60,983 bases of DNA from Clostridia bacterium (GTDB taxonomy: Bacteria; Bacillota; Clostridia; TANB77; CAG-508). Made by a program: the position numbers and the translations under genes. The stretch spans positions 1 to 60,983 of the forward strand of contig JAFWKV010000042.1 of the NCBI GenBank assembly GCA_017511265.1, written 5' to 3'. This document shows, one piece after another, positions 47,951-57,551 of this stretch. Numbering within the stretch: the first letter of the stretch is position 1; the number at the start of each line of letters is the position of its first letter. The notes beneath the pieces are model-generated. The model was not told the DNA's origin. It saw only the letters and a program-made list of their open reading frames with translations, and did no database searches.

Positions 47951-48698
47951 ATAATCGTTCATCATAACTATCTGCTGGTAAAGTACTAGGAATATTTTGA
48001 AAAAATTGCTTCGCTTCAAACATCCTTAAATTATGTCTAGTTTGTTCAAGCATCGTTTTTTTCTCGCTAGTTAATTCATTATTATCTTCATAGCAATACA
48101 ACAAACTAACAGCTTCTTCATATAATCCACTATTCACATATAGGCGAACAAGCAAATTAACATCATTTTTTTGATATCCCAAATCCTTTACTACATCAGA
48201 TATTTTGTCAAGGCTTATATGTTCAGGTGATTGATTCACTAAAAAAACATCAGGATGACTTTTTACAAATTCTTGTATTAAAAAGTCTTTTAAATGCAAA
48301 TCAGTCTGTGAAGAGTCTGGCATTACACGACTAATTTTTATAGAATTCTTAATTGCTTTTTTAATAGAAAGAAATGTCTCGCGACTTTCAACTAACCCAT
48401 TTTGAAAAGCTTTTGTTATATAACATGATATTGTACTTACAGAAAGATGTGTATATTCCATAATATCATTTAAAGAAAACCCATTATTTACCATATCTGA
48501 AATTTGTATTTGACGTTCCTTAGAAGAATACTTATGTCTATTTTTAAATGCATTATAAGGAATCAATTCTTTTTCTCTTAAATCAATAATATAAGTAATT
48601 ACAATACCTAAATGTAAATTTAATATTTCGGAAATTTCTTTTTCTGAGTAACTTTGATTGTATAAATTTAAAACTTTTGATTTTATTTCTTCTTCCAT
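47949..48698 (-). CDS. Helix-turn-helix protein, unknown
   Basis: About 249 residues. Two HTH-like segments occur near the N-terminus: YSEKEISEILNLHLGIVITYI and GFSLNDIMEYTHLSVSTISCYI. The C-terminal part is helical, perhaps TPR-like (LLVRLYVNSGLYEEAVSLLY). Not assigned to a family. ATG 48698 fits the ribosome site AAAGG better than ATG 48707. Divergent from alaS, separated by about 150 bases. Confidence 0.65.
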   Translation of the reverse strand: MEEEIKSKVLNLYNQSYSEKEISEILNLHLGIVITYIIDLREKELIPYNAFKNRHKYSSKERQIQISDMVNNGFSLNDIMEYTHLSVSTISCYITKAFQNGLVESRETFLSIKKAIKNSIKISRVMPDSSQTDLHLKDFLIQEFVKSHPDVFLVNQSPEHISLDKISDVVKDLGYQKNDVNLLVRLYVNSGLYEEAVSLLYCYEDNNELTSEKKTMLEQTRHNLRMFEAKQFFQNIPSTLPADSYDERL

Positions 48699-48849
48699 AA
48701 TCAACATCCTTTAAAAAATAATTTAATATAGTTTAACATAAAATACTTAAAAAATCAAATTTATATTGAAAAACACAACTATTTCTTGATTTTTTTTAGG
48801 TTTTGAATTATAATTTAAAGGTGAAATTTATAAAGAAGGGAAGGCTCTT

Positions 48850-50607
48850 ATGAAAGCAATAGAAATAAGAAATAAGTATATAGAATTTTTTAAAAAAAAT
48901 GGACACAAACAAATTCCATCAGCACCATTAATTCCAGAAAATGATCCATCAGTACTATTCACAACAGCTGGAATGCAACCACTAGTGCCATATTTGTTAG
49001 GTGAACCTCATCCACAAGGAAAAAGACTTACTAATTTTCAAAAATGTGTAAGAACAAACGATATAGAAGAAGTAGGAGATAACCGCCACTTGACATATTT
49101 TGAAATGCTTGGAAATTGGTCGCTTGGAGATTATTTTAAAGAAGAATCGATAGCAATGAGCTTTGAGTTTTTAACAAAAGAACTAAATATTCCAGTAGAA
49201 AAATTATCTGTTACATGTTTTGCAGGAGATGATGATTGTGCACGTGACACAATATCTGCTGAAGCATGGAAAAAAGCAGGCATTCCAGAAGATAGAATAT
49301 ATTTTTATGGAAAAGATGACAACTGGTGGATTGCAGGAGAAGAAGGACCATGTGGACCTGATACAGAAATGTTTTACGATACAGGTAAGCCTGCATGTTC
49401 TCCAGAGTGCCAGCCATCATGTGATTGCGGTAAATATGTTGAAATATGGAATAATGTATTTATGGAATTTTTCAAAGATAAAAATGGATATAGAAAACTT
49501 GAACAACAAAACGTAGACACAGGTTTAGGATTAGAAAGAATGACAATGCTATTACAGGGAAAAGAAACTCCATTTGATACTGAAATTTTTGCACCTGTAA
49601 TGGAAAAACTATTAAAACTACAAAAAGTAGATAATATTAGTAGTAGAAGACTTGTAGCGGAACACTTACGTTCAAGTATAATGATAATTTGTGATGGAGG
49701 AAGACCAAGTAATTTAGATAGAGGATATGTTTTAAGAAGACTAATTCGTAGAATGATAAGACATTTAAACAAGTTAGAAATATCATTAGACGAGCTATCA
49801 AACTTAATAGAATTAAATATAGAAACATTAAAAGAAATGTATCCTGATTTAGAAAAAAATAAAGACATAATAAAATCAGTGTTAATAGAGGAAAAAGATA
49901 AGTTTGTAAAAACACTTGCACATGGTGAAAGAGAGTTTGAAAAAGAAGTAAAGAAACTAGAGCAAAAAGGAGAAAACCTAATTGATGGTAAAGTCGTATT
50001 TAGACTATATGATACATATGGCTTTCCACCAGAAGTTACTGAAGAACTTGCCAAAGAACACAATTTAAAAATAGATTTAGAAGGATTTAATAAATTGTTT
50101 AAAGAACACCAAGAAAAATCTAGACAGGGAGCTGGACAAAAGTTTAAAGGTGGTTTAGCAGATCAAAATGAACAAACAATAGCATATCATACAGCAACAC
50201 ATTTACTTCATCAAGCACTAAAAGACGTTTTAGGTGATCATGTAAAACAAAGTGGTTCAAACATAACAACAGAAAGACTAAGATTCGACTTTACACATCC
50301 ACAAAAAGTTACAAAAGAAGAATTAGCAAAAGTTGAAGAGATAGTTAATAAACAAATTCAAAGAGACTTAAAAGTTACCTGTGAAGAAATGTCGTATGAT
50401 GAAGCAAAGGCATCAGGAGCAATAGGTCTATTTACAGATAAATATGGAGATAAAGTAAAAGTATATACAATAGGAGACTATAGCAAAGAGATTTGTGGAG
50501 GTCCTCATGTAACACATACTGGAGATATGGGAAGATTTAAAATAAAAAAAGAAGAATCAAGTTCATCAGGAGTAAGAAGAATAAAAGCTGTTTTAATTAA
50601 AGAATAG
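48850..50607 (+). CDS. alaS: Alanyl-tRNA synthetase, very short form
   Basis: A 585-residue AlaRS; usual bacterial length is about 870-880. The class II catalytic domain is complete (RNKYIEFFKKNGHKQIPSAPL, TNFQKCVRTNDIEEVG). After YDTYGFPPEVTEELAKE the protein passes almost directly into the editing domain (HTATHLL, about 446; CGGPHV, about 548), so the beta-barrel insert is missing. It ends at SGVRRIKAV, without the coiled coil and C-Ala domain. The next gene starts 11 bases later, so this is not a frameshift. Tetra/dimerisation through C-Ala is therefore absent. Confidence 0.93.
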   Translation: MKAIEIRNKYIEFFKKNGHKQIPSAPLIPENDPSVLFTTAGMQPLVPYLLGEPHPQGKRLTNFQKCVRTNDIEEVGDNRHLTYFEMLGNWSLGDYFKEESIAMSFEFLTKELNIPVEKLSVTCFAGDDDCARDTISAEAWKKAGIPEDRIYFYGKDDNWWIAGEEGPCGPDTEMFYDTGKPACSPECQPSCDCGKYVEIWNNVFMEFFKDKNGYRKLEQQNVDTGLGLERMTMLLQGKETPFDTEIFAPVMEKLLKLQKVDNISSRRLVAEHLRSSIMIICDGGRPSNLDRGYVLRRLIRRMIRHLNKLEISLDELSNLIELNIETLKEMYPDLEKNKDIIKSVLIEEKDKFVKTLAHGEREFEKEVKKLEQKGENLIDGKVVFRLYDTYGFPPEVTEELAKEHNLKIDLEGFNKLFKEHQEKSRQGAGQKFKGGLADQNEQTIAYHTATHLLHQALKDVLGDHVKQSGSNITTERLRFDFTHPQKVTKEELAKVEEIVNKQIQRDLKVTCEEMSYDEAKASGAIGLFTDKYGDKVKVYTIGDYSKEICGGPHVTHTGDMGRFKIKKEESSSSGVRRIKAVLIKE

Positions 50608-50617
50608 GAGAGGAATA

Positions 50618-50947
50618 ATGGAAGATTGTTTATTTTGTAAAATAATAAAAGGAGAAATTCCTTCAGAAAAAATTTATGAAGATGATGATATTTTAGCATT
50701 TAATGACATTAATCCACTTGCACCAATTCATTTTCTAGTAATACCTAAAAAACATATAGCATCACTTGCTCATATTGAGGCAGGAGAGGAGCAGATAATA
50801 GCTAAAATTTATAATATTATAAATAAATTAGCAGAAGAAAAGGGATTCAAAGAAAAAGGCTATAGAGTAATTGTAAACTGTGGAGAAGATGGAGGACAAG
50901 AAGTAATGCACTTACATTTTCATGTATTAGCAGGAAAAAAACTATAA
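50618..50947 (+). CDS. hinT: HIT-family hydrolase (HinT-like)
   Basis: A 109-residue purine nucleoside phosphoramidase. DCLFCKIIKGEIPSEKIYEDDDILAFNDINP and the histidine triad HLHFHV near the end. Adjacent to alaS with AGGAGAGG. In other bacteria HinT can hydrolyse aminoacyl-adenylates, which fits the pairing with alaS (inference). Confidence 0.92.
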   Translation: MEDCLFCKIIKGEIPSEKIYEDDDILAFNDINPLAPIHFLVIPKKHIASLAHIEAGEEQIIAKIYNIINKLAEEKGFKEKGYRVIVNCGEDGGQEVMHLHFHVLAGKKL

Positions 50948-50948
50948 T

Positions 50949-51053
50949 TTGCAACTAACAGTTGTATATAAATATACTGAAAGAAAAATACCCAATGGAA
51001 GACCACAGATATGTTTGGTTCAAAATATATTTATATACAACTGTTAGTTGCAA
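50949..51053. repeat. Family E palindrome between hinT and the sortase gene
   Basis: Perfect 28-base arms, TTGCAACTAACAGTTGTATA... (50949-50976) and complement (51026-51053). The right half holds TTCAAAATATATTTATATA, shared with 20.4 and 51.8 kb. The outer part of the arms is unique. Confidence 0.85.
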
Positions 51054-51106
51054 AAAAAGTGAATTTATGTTATAATAAAAGAAGTACAAAAGTGGAGGTA
51101 ATTATT

Positions 51107-51757
51107 ATGTTTGAAAGTAAATATAGTGGCTTTTTAACAGCATTATTAGTAATAATAATTTTTGGAATAATATGTGTTTTAGGATATTTAGGATTTACAT
51201 TTTATCAACAATTTAATACAGACAAAGCTGCATCAGATGCAGTAGATGCATTTATTGAAGAAGTTTCAGATAAAGACAAAGGCTCACAAGAAGGTGGAGA
51301 TGCTATTGATAATGTAGAAGATACACCCATATCATCTTCTGGAACAAGACAATTAAATGGTTATAACATAGTAGGAACAATTGAAATTCCAGCAACAGAT
51401 GTTAAATATCCTATATTAGAAAAAGTTACAAAAGGTTCTATTGAAACAGCAGTTGCAGTTCTTTATGGACCTGGACCAAACCAAGAAGGAAATACAGTAA
51501 TAGTTGGACATAATTATAGAAATGGTCAATTCTTTTCAAATAATAAAAAATTGTCTAATGGAGACAAAATATATATAACAGATACATCTGGGAAAAAACT
51601 TGTATATACAATATATAATAAATTTGAAACTACACCAGAAGATACAACTTTCTATACAAAAAATACAAATGGTGCAAGAGAGGTTACATTATCAACTTGT
51701 ACAGACAATAGCAAAGCTAGAATTATTATAGAAGCAAAAGCAGATGATGATGCATAA
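51107..51757 (+). CDS. Sortase-family transpeptidase
   Basis: A 216-residue sortase: one N-terminal membrane helix (about 8-30), a variable linker, then the beta-barrel with VGTIEIPATDVKYPILE, catalytic His in VIVGHNYRNGQFF (about 130), Cys in LSTCTDNSKARIII (about 198) and Arg nearby. It joins sorted proteins to the wall. No substrate gene with an LPXTG-like signal is adjacent. Class not certain (B- or D-like). ATG 51107 with TGGAGG. Confidence 0.88.
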   Translation: MFESKYSGFLTALLVIIIFGIICVLGYLGFTFYQQFNTDKAASDAVDAFIEEVSDKDKGSQEGGDAIDNVEDTPISSSGTRQLNGYNIVGTIEIPATDVKYPILEKVTKGSIETAVAVLYGPGPNQEGNTVIVGHNYRNGQFFSNNKKLSNGDKIYITDTSGKKLVYTIYNKFETTPEDTTFYTKNTNGAREVTLSTCTDNSKARIIIEAKADDDA

Positions 51758-51760
51758 ATT

Positions 51761-51800
51761 AATAAATAAAAGGCTACTTTTCAATAGCCTTTTATTTATT
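51761..51800 (+). terminator. Terminator after the sortase gene
   Basis: AATAAATAAAAGGCT pairs with AGCCTTTTATTTATT around a ten-base loop. Confidence 0.75.
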
Positions 51801-51815
51801 TAGCCAAAATGCTGC

Positions 51816-51839
51816 TATATAAATATATTTTGAACAAAA
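51816..51839. repeat. Solo half of a family E element
   Basis: TATATAAATATATTTTGAAC plus AAAA is identical to 20380-20403 but lacks a matching right arm, so it looks like a remnant. The rest of the gap to 51910 shows no other structure. Confidence 0.6.
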
Positions 51840-51909
51840 TACTAGACATAAGGCAAAAACAACGATATAATAACAAAAGATAATTAGGCAATAAAAGGAG
51901 AACAAACTT

Positions 51910-52413
51910 ATGATACTAGTATTATTAGGAACACAAAATAATAGTTTTCATAGACTTTTAGAAGAAATAGATAATAATATAAAAAATGGTAATATACAAG
52001 ATGAGGTAATAGTACAAGCAGGCTTTACCAAATACAATTCAAAAAATATGCAAATATTTGATATGTTACCAAAAAATGAATTTGATGAATTAATAAAAAA
52101 AGCAGATTTAGTAATAACACATGGTGGAGTAGGTTCAATTATGTCTGCAATAAAAATGGGAAAGAAAGTAATTGCAGTTCCAAGACTGAAAAAATATGAA
52201 GAACACGTCAATGACCATCAACTAGAAATTATTAGCACATTTAAAAAGCAAGGATTAATAATAGGAATAAATGATGTAAAACAATTACCTAAAGCCTTAA
52301 AAGAGGCGAAAAGCATACAACCAAAGCACATTAGTAAAGGGACAAACAAGATAGTGCAAATTATAGATGACTTTATACAAAATGATATAAACAAGAAAAA
52401 GGAGAAAAAATAA
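51910..52413 (+). CDS. PssE/Alg13-like glycosyltransferase subunit
   Basis: A 167-residue GT28 C-terminal-type domain. [21 protein letters not shown] and [43 protein letters not shown] are typical of PssE/Alg13, the catalytic half of split glycosyltransferases. The usual membrane partner (PssD/Alg14) is not next to it. Probably cell-surface polysaccharide synthesis. It precedes ruvB by five bases. Confidence 0.85.
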   Translation: MILVLLGTQNNSFHRLLEEIDNNIKNGNIQDEVIVQAGFTKYNSKNMQIFDMLPKNEFDELIKKADLVITHGGVGSIMSAIKMGKKVIAVPRLKKYEEHVNDHQLEIISTFKKQGLIIGINDVKQLPKALKEAKSIQPKHISKGTNKIVQIIDDFIQNDINKKKEKK

Positions 52414-52418
52414 GATTA

Positions 52419-53423
52419 ATGGAAGAAGAAAGAGTAATAACACCAGGGTTAGAAAATGCTCAGGAAGAAAGATTTGAAAATTCACTTAGACCAAAAACTC
52501 TAGATGAATACATAGGTCAAACAAAAGTAAAAGAAAATATGAAAATATATATCGAAGCTGCTCAAAAAAGAGGAGAACCATTAGACCATTGCTTATTATA
52601 TGGCCCTCCAGGACTTGGAAAGACTACACTTTCTAACATTATTTCAAATGAAATGAATTCAAACATAAAAATTACATCAGGTCCAGCGATAGAAAAACCA
52701 GGAGACTTAGCTGCAATTCTTACTGGACTTTCAGAATTTGATGTGCTATTTATAGATGAAATTCATAGACTAAGCAAAAGTGTAGAAGAAATTCTGTATC
52801 CTGCTTTAGAGGACTTTTCATTAGACATTATGGTAGGAACTGGGCAAGCAGCAAGAAGCATCAGAATAGATTTACCAAGATTTACTTTAATTGGTGCAAC
52901 AACTAAAGCTGGAGCATTAACAACTCCACTTAGAGATAGATTTGGAATAGTACATAAGCTTGAATTATATAATACAAAAGATTTAACAAAAATAGTTAAA
53001 AGGTCAAGTAAGATATTGAACGTAAAAATTGAAGAAGAAGCGGCAGTTGAAATTGCAAGAAGGTCAAGAGGCACGCCAAGAATTGCAAATAGATTACTTA
53101 AAAGAGTAAGAGACTATGCTCTAGTTTTAAGTGATGGAAACATAGACTTAAAAGTTACAAAACATGCCCTAAATCAGCTTGAAATAGATGAGTTAGGCTT
53201 AGATGAAACAGATAGAAAATTACTTGAGATAATGATTACTCAATACAGAGGAAGACCTGTTGGGATTGATGCTTTAGCATCATCATTAGGAGAAGAAGTA
53301 GACACAATTGAAGATGTGTATGAGCCTTATTTATTACAAATAGGTTTTATTGCAAGAACTCCAAGAGGCAGAATGCCTATGCCAGGGGCTTATGAACACC
53401 TTGGGTTTGAATTTTTAGGATAG
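52419..53423 (+). CDS. ruvB: Holliday junction helicase RuvB
   Basis: A 334-residue AAA+ motor for branch migration. [12 protein letters not shown], Walker [23 protein letters not shown] (Walker B), [18 protein letters not shown] (sensor and Arg finger) and the winged-helix end [16 protein letters not shown]. ruvA is not in the window. No ribosome site beyond the tail of the previous gene (AAGGAG). Confidence 0.98.
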   Translation: MEEERVITPGLENAQEERFENSLRPKTLDEYIGQTKVKENMKIYIEAAQKRGEPLDHCLLYGPPGLGKTTLSNIISNEMNSNIKITSGPAIEKPGDLAAILTGLSEFDVLFIDEIHRLSKSVEEILYPALEDFSLDIMVGTGQAARSIRIDLPRFTLIGATTKAGALTTPLRDRFGIVHKLELYNTKDLTKIVKRSSKILNVKIEEEAAVEIARRSRGTPRIANRLLKRVRDYALVLSDGNIDLKVTKHALNQLEIDELGLDETDRKLLEIMITQYRGRPVGIDALASSLGEEVDTIEDVYEPYLLQIGFIARTPRGRMPMPGAYEHLGFEFLG

Positions 53424-53453
53424 AATTGATTGTATAAAAGAACGGAGGAAGAA

Positions 53454-54890
53454 ATGAGTGTAAAAAATAAGTACTTAAAGCAACTCTTATTCATAATATC
53501 AATTTGTTTTGCAATACCATCAGTTGTATTCTTTTTAAAAAACAAAACAATATTAAACTTTACAAGTGACTTAGAGTATAAATTTTTATTAACAGACAAT
53601 ATTGACAGATTATTTCAAGCAATTATCTATGCTATAATTATAGGAATATTTATAGCTTGCTATTGGTTAATTATAAAAAATAGAAAAAAATTATTTAAAG
53701 ATGAAAAACAGATTTATAAGTTTGTATTGATTATATCAGCTATATTTGTATTTACAGTTCCATTTTGGTGCTCAGATGTTTTTTATTATTTAGGAATAGG
53801 GAGATTGACAGAAAAATATGGACAAAATCCATATTATGCAGACATGAAAAGCTATATAGATAATAATGACATTAATATTGAGAATGATACTGTAATGCAA
53901 AAAGGATATGACAATTATTGGGCAAATACTACAGTGGTTTATGGAGCATTTTGGACATTTATTTGTAGTGTGATTTCATTTCTATCATTAGGTAATATAG
54001 ACTTTGGATTATTAATTTTTAAAATAATAAATTTAGGATTACATTTAGCAAATTGCTACTTATTGTATAAAATTACAAACAAAAAAATTTTTCCTTTGAT
54101 ATATGGAATAAATCCATTTGTATTAATAGAGGGAATTACAAATGTACATAATGATATGTTTGTTATTTTCTTTATGCTATTTAGCATATATGAAGTATAT
54201 AAAAAAAAGAGAATGGCTACAGGAATGCTATTTTTAGCATTAGCAACTGATATAAAATATTTTTCTATACTACTATTACCATTTTTGATAATATACCATT
54301 TTAGAGATAAAGACGTAAAAACTAGAATATTAAAATGTATTCAATATGGAACGATTTTTGCTGTTTTCGCAATCATACCATATTTACTATATATACGAGA
54401 TTTAAATGTGTTTATGGGACTTTCTGAGCAAAGAGAAAGATTAGCAAAAGGCTTATATTTATTTATATCAGAGTATTTCAATAGACCAGAAAATTTTGTA
54501 ACACTAGTAAAAAATACATCATTAGTAATGTTTTCTGTTATATATATATATGCTTGCTTTATGCTATTATTTAATAAAAAGATATCCATGCAAAAAAATA
54601 TGAGAGAATTATTATGGTTTGTTATTGCGTTTTTATTTTTACTTATTACTAATTTCCAACCTTGGTATTTTATGTGGTTAGTTCCATTTATGATTTGGCA
54701 AAAATCAGAAAATATCAAATTAGTAGTACAAATACAACTTATGACTCTAATTGCAAATATAGTGTTTTTAATATATTCAGAAAATTATAAATATGGTGTT
54801 CCATTTTTTACTATTTTTGTAATTGGTATATTAGTATGTGCTATACAAAATAGAAATTCAAAAATAAGGAGGTTAAAGCTATCCAAATGA
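53454..54890 (+). CDS. Polytopic GT-C-like mannosyltransferase candidate
   Basis: A 478-residue membrane protein with about ten to twelve helices. SDVFYYLGIGRLTEKYGQNPYY and INPFVLIEGITNVHNDM resemble the MptA/MptB-like polyprenol-phosphate-sugar transferases (GT-C fold), where the Asp in the first loop is catalytic. Sugar and acceptor unknown. ATG 53454 with CGGAGGA. It overlaps queH by four bases. Confidence 0.7.
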   Translation: MSVKNKYLKQLLFIISICFAIPSVVFFLKNKTILNFTSDLEYKFLLTDNIDRLFQAIIYAIIIGIFIACYWLIIKNRKKLFKDEKQIYKFVLIISAIFVFTVPFWCSDVFYYLGIGRLTEKYGQNPYYADMKSYIDNNDINIENDTVMQKGYDNYWANTTVVYGAFWTFICSVISFLSLGNIDFGLLIFKIINLGLHLANCYLLYKITNKKIFPLIYGINPFVLIEGITNVHNDMFVIFFMLFSIYEVYKKKRMATGMLFLALATDIKYFSILLLPFLIIYHFRDKDVKTRILKCIQYGTIFAVFAIIPYLLYIRDLNVFMGLSEQRERLAKGLYLFISEYFNRPENFVTLVKNTSLVMFSVIYIYACFMLLFNKKISMQKNMRELLWFVIAFLFLLITNFQPWYFMWLVPFMIWQKSENIKLVVQIQLMTLIANIVFLIYSENYKYGVPFFTIFVIGILVCAIQNRNSKIRRLKLSK

Positions 54891-55471
54891 AATTATTAAT
54901 GCATGCATGCTGTGCTCCGTGTAGCATTTATTGTATAGATGCTTTAGAAAAAGAGAATATTAAGCCAACAATTTATTGGTATAACCCAAACATACATCCA
55001 TATATGGAATACAAAGCAAGACGTGATTGCCTAATACAGTATACAGAAAAAATTGGAATTGAATGTATTGTAAATGATGAGTATGGATTAGATGATTTTT
55101 GCAAAAATGTTTCAAGTAATTTAAATACCAGATGTGTAGATTATTGCTATCCAATTCGATTAAGAAAAGCATTTGAATATGCAAAGCAAAATGGATATGA
55201 TGCAGTAACCACAACTCTGCTTTATAGTATTTATCAAAAACATGATTTTATAAAAAAGCTATGTGAGGATTTAAGCAAAGAGTTTGAAATTAATTTTTTG
55301 TATAGAGATTTTAGAATTGGCTTTTGGGAAGGACACAATAAAGCAAAAGATGAAGGACTATATATGCAAAAATACTGTGGATGCGTGTTCAGTGAGGAAG
55401 ATAGATACTATTATCACAGAAAAGATAAACTAAGTTTGCCAGAAGGATTTGAATGGAAAAGAAAAAAATAA
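54887..55471 (+). CDS. queH: Epoxyqueuosine reductase QueH
   Basis: A 194-residue DUF208 enzyme for the last step of queuosine synthesis in tRNA. The iron-sulfur and metal ligands are in HACCAPCSIYC, the RCVDYCYPIRL stretch and QKYCGCVFSEEDRYY. It replaces QueG in many Clostridia. ATGA overlap with the upstream gene. Confidence 0.93.
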   Translation: MKLLMHACCAPCSIYCIDALEKENIKPTIYWYNPNIHPYMEYKARRDCLIQYTEKIGIECIVNDEYGLDDFCKNVSSNLNTRCVDYCYPIRLRKAFEYAKQNGYDAVTTTLLYSIYQKHDFIKKLCEDLSKEFEINFLYRDFRIGFWEGHNKAKDEGLYMQKYCGCVFSEEDRYYYHRKDKLSLPEGFEWKRKK

Positions 55472-55490
55472 AAAGAAATGGAGAAAAAAA

Positions 55491-56573
55491 ATGGTTGATT
55501 CAAATGAAGATATGAAAAAAAATTATAACAAAGCAAAACATAGTAAGAGAAAAAAGAAGAAAAAAAGAGTATTAAGGGTAATAATAGTTATACTTATTAT
55601 ACTAATAGTAGCATTTTTAACATTATTATATGGACCATGGAGTGGATTTAGAGATTGGTACATAACATCAGCAATGACATCAATGAACCACCAATGGCTT
55701 GCGTATATGTTTTATAGTCAAGACACAATTGATGAGGTAATGAGCAGAAATAAAACAGTTGAAGTAAGTGGTGTAACAGATGAAACTCAAATAAAAGTGG
55801 AAGAACCACAGGAACCACAATATGCAAATGAATATGAAAAAGAAATTTTAGAAAAAGACCCTGCACACCCAGACTATAAAATAATAGACATAAAAGGAAA
55901 GGCATACAATGGATATTTGGCCGCAGTCTATGATGCAAAAAAAATACATACAATGGTATGTAAAAAAGTAAATGTAGTTGGAGAATATGTTACAACAATG
56001 GCTAAAAGAGAAGGAGCTGTACTTGCAATAAATGGTGGAGGCTTTGACGATCCAAATTATAGTAGTAATGGAGGAACACCAACAGGAATAACATTTTCAA
56101 GAGGAAAAATAATAACAGACCAAGACAATGCAGGATCAGGTGGTTTAATTGGAATTACAGATGAAGGTGTTTTAACTTTAGGAAGAATTAATTCAAGTAA
56201 AGCTAAATCATTAGGAGTAAAAGAAGCCGTTACATGTGGACCTTTCTTAATTATAAATGGAGAAAAATCATCAGTTCTAGGAAATGGCGGATGGGGACAA
56301 GCTGCTAGAACAGTAATTGGACAAAGAAAAGACGGAGTAATGTTATGGCTTGTACTAAATGGCAGAAACTATACAACAGGAGTTTTAGGTGCAGACATGA
56401 ACGACCTAATAGAAATAATGGAAAGATATGGAGCCTATAATGCTGCCTGCTTAGATGGCGGAACGTCATCTGTTATGGTAGAAAATGGAGAAATAATAAA
56501 TGATCCCATAGACAGTAGCGGAAAACACAAAACAAGATTTATCCCTACTGCATTTGGATTGTTTACAGAATAA
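55491..56573 (+). CDS. Membrane-anchored NAGPA-domain (phosphodiester glycosidase) protein
   Basis: About 360 residues: Lys-rich cytoplasmic start, one membrane helix (about 30-50), linker, and a phosphodiester glycosidase (NAGPA/DUF2233-like) domain with AINGGGFDDPNYSSNGGTPTG, CGPFLIINGE and CLDGGTSSVMV. Such domains act outside the cell on polysaccharides or wall teichoic compounds; the substrate is unknown. ATG 55491 chosen for the ribosome site AATGGAG; it lies 19 bases after queH. Confidence 0.85.
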   Translation: MVDSNEDMKKNYNKAKHSKRKKKKKRVLRVIIVILIILIVAFLTLLYGPWSGFRDWYITSAMTSMNHQWLAYMFYSQDTIDEVMSRNKTVEVSGVTDETQIKVEEPQEPQYANEYEKEILEKDPAHPDYKIIDIKGKAYNGYLAAVYDAKKIHTMVCKKVNVVGEYVTTMAKREGAVLAINGGGFDDPNYSSNGGTPTGITFSRGKIITDQDNAGSGGLIGITDEGVLTLGRINSSKAKSLGVKEAVTCGPFLIINGEKSSVLGNGGWGQAARTVIGQRKDGVMLWLVLNGRNYTTGVLGADMNDLIEIMERYGAYNAACLDGGTSSVMVENGEIINDPIDSSGKHKTRFIPTAFGLFTE

Positions 56574-56598
56574 CAATTAGGCGATGATTTTAGGGTCG

Positions 56599-56707
56599 GT
56601 GTGTCAATGGGGACGGGCTTAATTGACACACTAATGTTTCGGTAACTATAAAAAATTTCTATTAAAGCATCAAGAGTGTCAATTAAGCCCGTCCCCATTG
56701 ACACACC
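56599..56707. repeat. REP-like hairpin between the NAGPA gene and mscS
   Basis: GGTGTGTCAATGGGGACGGG... pairs with its complement ending at 56707, arms about 35 bases. Beyond the arms, an imperfect extension (GATGATTTTAGGG / CCCAAAAAATCACC) reaches 56725. Confidence 0.85.
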
Positions 56708-56742
56708 CCGTCCCAAAAAATCACCTTAAAGGAGAAAATAAA

Positions 56743-57534
56743 ATGTTAGAGAGTTTACAAAAAATATTTAGCACAGAGATTTGCGTTTCAGTAGTAATAG
56801 TAATAAGTGCAATAGTAATATATTTTATACTAAAAAAATTCATAAAAAGAATTATAGATAAGCAAGAAAAAAATAAAAATATGAGTCGCAAAAGAAAAAC
56901 TTATGCGAAACTATTTAGTAGCATATTAAAATATTTAATGATAATTCTTGTTATTCTTTCTGTATTGCAGGTGAATGGAGTCAATGTAACTTCACTAATA
57001 GCAGGATTAGGAGTTGCATCTGCAATTGTGGGATTAGCACTTCAAGATGCACTAAAAGATGTAGTCATGGGTGTAAACATCATAGTTGATGATTACTTTT
57101 CAGTAGGAGATGTGCTTAAAATAAATGATGTAGAAGGAAAAGTTATAGAGGTAGGATTAAAAACAACAAAAATGCGAGACGTTAACACAAATGACATATT
57201 TGTTATTGCTAACAGAAATATAGGTGAAGCACTTAGACTTTCAAATCAGCTAGATATTGACATACCACTTCCTTATGAAGAAAACATCAAAGATATGGAA
57301 GCAATATTACACAATGCAATGCTAAAAATTGACAAACTAGAGCATGTTACAAATGTAGAATATAGAGGATTGAAAGAATTTGGAGACTCAGCAATTTTTT
57401 ATAAATTGAGGTTATATTGTAAGCCTGATTATAAAGCTCAAACCAAAAGGGACGCAAATCGCATAATAAAAATTGAACTTGACGAAAATAATATTATAAT
57501 ACCATATATGCAAATTGATGTGCATAATACTTAA
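56743..57534 (+). CDS. mscS: Small-conductance mechanosensitive channel, MscS family
   Basis: A 263-residue channel protecting cells from osmotic downshock. Membrane helices at about 12-32 and 62-85, pore-lining GLGVASAIVGLALQDALKDV, then the beta domain (DDYFSVGDVLKINDVEGKV, TTKMRDVNTNDIFVIANRNI). ATG 56743 after AAAGGAG. Confidence 0.93.
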   Translation: MLESLQKIFSTEICVSVVIVISAIVIYFILKKFIKRIIDKQEKNKNMSRKRKTYAKLFSSILKYLMIILVILSVLQVNGVNVTSLIAGLGVASAIVGLALQDALKDVVMGVNIIVDDYFSVGDVLKINDVEGKVIEVGLKTTKMRDVNTNDIFVIANRNIGEALRLSNQLDIDIPLPYEENIKDMEAILHNAMLKIDKLEHVTNVEYRGLKEFGDSAIFYKLRLYCKPDYKAQTKRDANRIIKIELDENNIIIPYMQIDVHNT

Positions 57535-57551
57535 TAAATGGAGGAATTATC

